Assembly: GCA_905480605.1 (NCBI GenBank)
Contig: CAJQRD010000078.1
Coordinates: 1-64,000 of the forward strand
Source: an uncultured Saprospiraceae bacterium
GTDB lineage: Bacteria > Bacteroidota > Bacteroidia > Chitinophagales > Saprospiraceae
DNA length: 64,000 nt
Reading direction: 5' to 3'
The translations under genes were made by a program, and so were the position numbers. Each line of letters begins with the position of its first letter. Position 1 is the stretch's first letter. The notes beneath the pieces were generated by a model that did no database searches, was not told the DNA's origin, and saw only the letters and a program-made list of their open reading frames with translations. Of this stretch, positions 61,702 to 64,000 are shown in pieces.

Positions 61702-64000
61702 CTACTTAAACACCATCAACTTATGATGTTCAGTAACATTTCTTATTTTTATTTTTATCAAATACATACCCTCGTCCATTCCTTCTAATGGCACTTCGTA
61801 AGTATACTCCCCTGCTCTTAAAGACCTACTTACCTTTGTCTTTCGTATCACATTGCCCTGACTATTATAAATGGTATACAAAACTGGCACATTATCAAAA
61901 ACATTCTTCACTTCCAATTTGAAAAATTCGCCAGAAACTGGATTAGGGAATATATTTGTAAGACTCTTTTTGGTTATATCAACATAGCCCGCGCTAACAT
62001 ATTTGTCAATGGTTGATCCGCCAGTTAAAATCATCTTACTTGTATACCCAGAAGCATTACAATCTGAATCAACCTTGTCATCATTTCCAAAATCTTGCCC
62101 TGTAAATGCTCTTCCAGCTAATGGTATAAACTGAATTACATAAGCTCCATCTTCAATATCAAAGAAGCTATAATTTCCATTTGCATCCGAAACTGTTTCA
62201 TCTAAGACTAAAGTAGCTGTCGCATTCAGTAACCAAACAGTAACCCCACCAATTGCTTCATCATTCATGTCCTTAATGCCGTCTGCATTGTTATCGAGGA
62301 ATGTTTCTCCTCCAATTATGTTTATTGGTGAAATTATACCTGCATCAAAGTCACGACGCACCTGTCTAGATGCCAAATCAAAAGTTTCCGTGTATCCACT
62401 TTCATCAACATTACTGTCTATGTTAGTATCGGTTCCTTTCTCTTTATCTGTAAAAAATTGATTACTACTTAATAAAAACTCCAAGTAGTACTGACCTTCT
62501 ACAATTTCATCAAATAAATATTCCCCTAAGCTATCAGTAAATGTAGTGGCTATTATTTCATCATTGTTATTATAAAGTCTCACTTCTAATCCCTCCTCGC
62601 CTACTTCACCAATATCTTGCTGTCCATTAAGATTTGTATCTATCCAAACAAAATCACCTATTTGTGAAGGCACATATATTCCTCCATCAATATCTAGGTT
62701 AATTTCACCTGGCGACAAGTCAAAAGTGCTTGTTCTACCTTCACCTAAAGCCTTGTCAATATCCGAATCAGTACTGTTATCTGATGCATTCTTCAAAGGA
62801 GAAATTATAAAATCTTCATCAAATTCAAATGCAATGTAATATTGTCCTGGTGGCACACTTATAAATCTATAGTTACCTGCAGAGAAGTTTACTGTTGCAG
62901 TAACTGTTTCATCCACTAAAGAACCATCAGATTGGTATAATTTAACTATCACGTCATTAACACCAGGTTCATTGGCATCTTGCACACCATTAGCATTGTA
63001 ATCTTCCCATACCCTATCTCCAAGCTGAGCAGGTTGAGGTACCAATCCCAAGTCAATATTTTGTATACTTTGACCAGACCTCACATCAAACTTGTAGGTT
63101 GTACCTGGACCATTTTCATTGGTAATATCAGAATCAAAATTTATTCCACCCATAAGTGATTGTGAAAATACAATTCCAGCTTCCAGATCAATTCTTAAAT
63201 AGTAATTTCCAGGTGCAACATTATCAAATTGATAATATCCCTGACCATTAATTCCAGCGTCACTTTGTGTCGTTGCTACTAAATTTTCATTATTATCTAT
63301 CAAATTTATGACGAAACCATTTGCGCCTACTTCATCAATATCCTGGAATCCATTATCGTTCATATCCATCCAAACGTAATCACCAATCGACGATCCAAAA
63401 TAGAATCCAGCATTTACGTCTGCAAAAGATGAAGTTGTCAACGAGATAATGTTTGTTCGGTAATCAGATGCTATATCAGAGTCAAACTCAGTAGAACTGC
63501 CCACAAAAGCATCAGTAATATTTGATTCAGCCAACAAGTCAAAAGAGACATAGTAATCACCAGCAGACAAATTATCAAACTGATAGTATCCTTGGCGTCC
63601 ATCACCTCTATCAATTGTGCCTATTGAAGCCAACAATACATCATCACTTGAATATAAATTGACATTAATACCATTCAAACCTGACTCATTGGTCAAGTCC
63701 AATACTCCATCTCCATTTTCGTCTTCCCAAACAAAACCGTCAATTGATAATTGTTGTGTTTCTATATCTTTGTCATAATACCCTGCATTGATTCCTTCGA
63801 TTACATCACCGATATTTATTGAAATCAATTCCGTTTCACCTTCCGCGTTTATAACATCTGAATCTTTTAACTCATCAGAGCCAATATGCAATGGCGAAAA
63901 AGTAAGAAATTCTGATTTTTCAAATTTTACATAGTAATCACCAGCTTGAATTCCTACAAAATTATATGAACCATCGCCATTTGGACTTGTAACAAGAACT
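61702..64000 (-). CDS. secreted SdrD-type repeat protein with T9SS sorting domain, 5' end outside the window
   Basis: The reading frame is open from the right window edge to the stop at 61702, so the protein continues beyond 64000; a TTG at 63891 is not its start. At least five full SdrD-B/Cna-type domains of 105-130 residues follow one partial copy. Each starts with (I/L)GDxVWxDxNxNGxQD and contains GLxxxLY, G-Y-x-F-D-x-(V/L)-x-x-G-x-Y-Y and SDI. The last 80 residues (NIFPNPVSGEFFKLEV to YLIKIKIRNVTEHHKLMVFK) are a type A T9SS C-terminal sorting signal. It is a large cell-surface or secreted protein, probably adhesive; the repeats are known to bind calcium in Gram-positive homologues. Confidence 0.88.
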   Translation of the reverse strand, partial: VLVTSPNGDGSYNFVGIQAGDYYVKFEKSEFLTFSPLHIGSDELKDSDVINAEGETELISINIGDVIEGINAGYYDKDIETQQLSIDGFVWEDENGDGVLDLTNESGLNGINVNLYSSDDVLLASIGTIDRGDGRQGYYQFDNLSAGDYYVSFDLLAESNITDAFVGSSTEFDSDIASDYRTNIISLTTSSFADVNAGFYFGSSIGDYVWMDMNDNGFQDIDEVGANGFVINLIDNNENLVATTQSDAGINGQGYYQFDNVAPGNYYLRIDLEAGIVFSQSLMGGINFDSDITNENGPGTTYKFDVRSGQSIQNIDLGLVPQPAQLGDRVWEDYNANGVQDANEPGVNDVIVKLYQSDGSLVDETVTATVNFSAGNYRFISVPPGQYYIAFEFDEDFIISPLKNASDNSTDSDIDKALGEGRTSTFDLSPGEINLDIDGGIYVPSQIGDFVWIDTNLNGQQDIGEVGEEGLEVRLYNNNDEIIATTFTDSLGEYLFDEIVEGQYYLEFLLSSNQFFTDKEKGTDTNIDSNVDESGYTETFDLASRQVRRDFDAGIISPINIIGGETFLDNNADGIKDMNDEAIGGVTVWLLNATATLVLDETVSDANGNYSFFDIEDGAYVIQFIPLAGRAFTGQDFGNDDKVDSDCNASGYTSKMILTGGSTIDKYVSAGYVDITKKSLTNIFPNPVSGEFFKLEVKNVFDNVPVLYTIYNSQGNVIRKTKVSRSLRAGEYTYEVPLEGMDEGMYLIKIKIRNVTEHHKLMVFK

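Noticed and set aside
1-64000. CRISPR arrays, prophage, insertion sequences or integrase genes
   Set aside because: No regularly spaced direct repeats, transposase or integrase motifs were seen. The islet has no visible attachment site, and the tRNA-Val at 100-173 is separated from it by the Mla operon.

Overview
The window reads as chromosomal DNA of a low-GC, non-spore-forming member of the Bacteroidota. The evidence is C-terminal type IX secretion sorting domains (36233-37363, 61702-64000), a LytS/LytTR two-component pair, families typical of the phylum (DUF4212-symporter pair, DUF5777 barrel), A-rich sequence instead of Shine-Dalgarno sites before most starts, and -7 elements close to the Bacteroidota consensus TAnnTTTG. 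Genus cannot be set from the sequence.

Layout. 1-4.4 kb: tRNA-Val, an MlaEFD-type lipid transport operon and an S2P/CBS protease. 4.5-26.5 kb: an accessory block resembling the stress or fermentation islets known from other bacteria: thioredoxins, two rhodaneses, PEP synthase, an ATP-cone nuclease-like protein, a sigma-like/DnaJ/thioredoxin operon, a DUF2953-GerW pair, Pta-AckA, a P-type cation ATPase, an MgtC-like protein, phosphoglucose isomerase and a frameshifted ROK sugar kinase. 26.6-28.2 kb: methyltransferase and hydrolase. 28.3-33.6 kb: molybdenum-cofactor genes, including a MoeB-rhodanese-MoaE fusion. 33.6-40.7 kb: an interrupted caspase-TPR gene, a secreted esterase and a large amidohydrolase. 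41-52 kb: an acetate-type symporter, a membrane M1 peptidase/ABC permease system with a divergent two-component pair, and acetyl-CoA synthetase. 52-61 kb: DinB, cytochromes, sugar dehydrogenase, RibA, a flippase and a three-gene haem/barrel operon. 61-64 kb: bacilliredoxin and the 3' part of a giant SdrD-repeat adhesin.

The main observation is a shared promoter design in the accessory block. A Crp/Fnr-like palindrome, TRAY-N4-RTYA, sits with its centre 28.5-29.5 bp before a TAnnTTTG-like -7 element. This is the class II activator position near -41. It precedes the thioredoxin-like gene, the rhodanese pair, the sigma-like/DnaJ operon, DUF2953-GerW, pta-ackA and pgi, and also a macro-domain pseudogene at 43 kb. 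The gene content (acetate-forming ATP synthesis, PEP synthesis, glycolytic entry, thiol redox, chaperone) fits a low-oxygen or energy-stress programme. That function is inference. No Crp/Fnr gene lies in the window.

The window also holds an unusual number of broken genes: an internally deleted alcohol dehydrogenase, a poly-A frameshift in the ROK kinase, a probable poly-A indel at the start of moeB, an in-frame TGA in the caspase gene, and decayed macro-domain, DUF1905 and TPR genes. Some look like real decay; the single-base homopolymer cases could be assembly errors.
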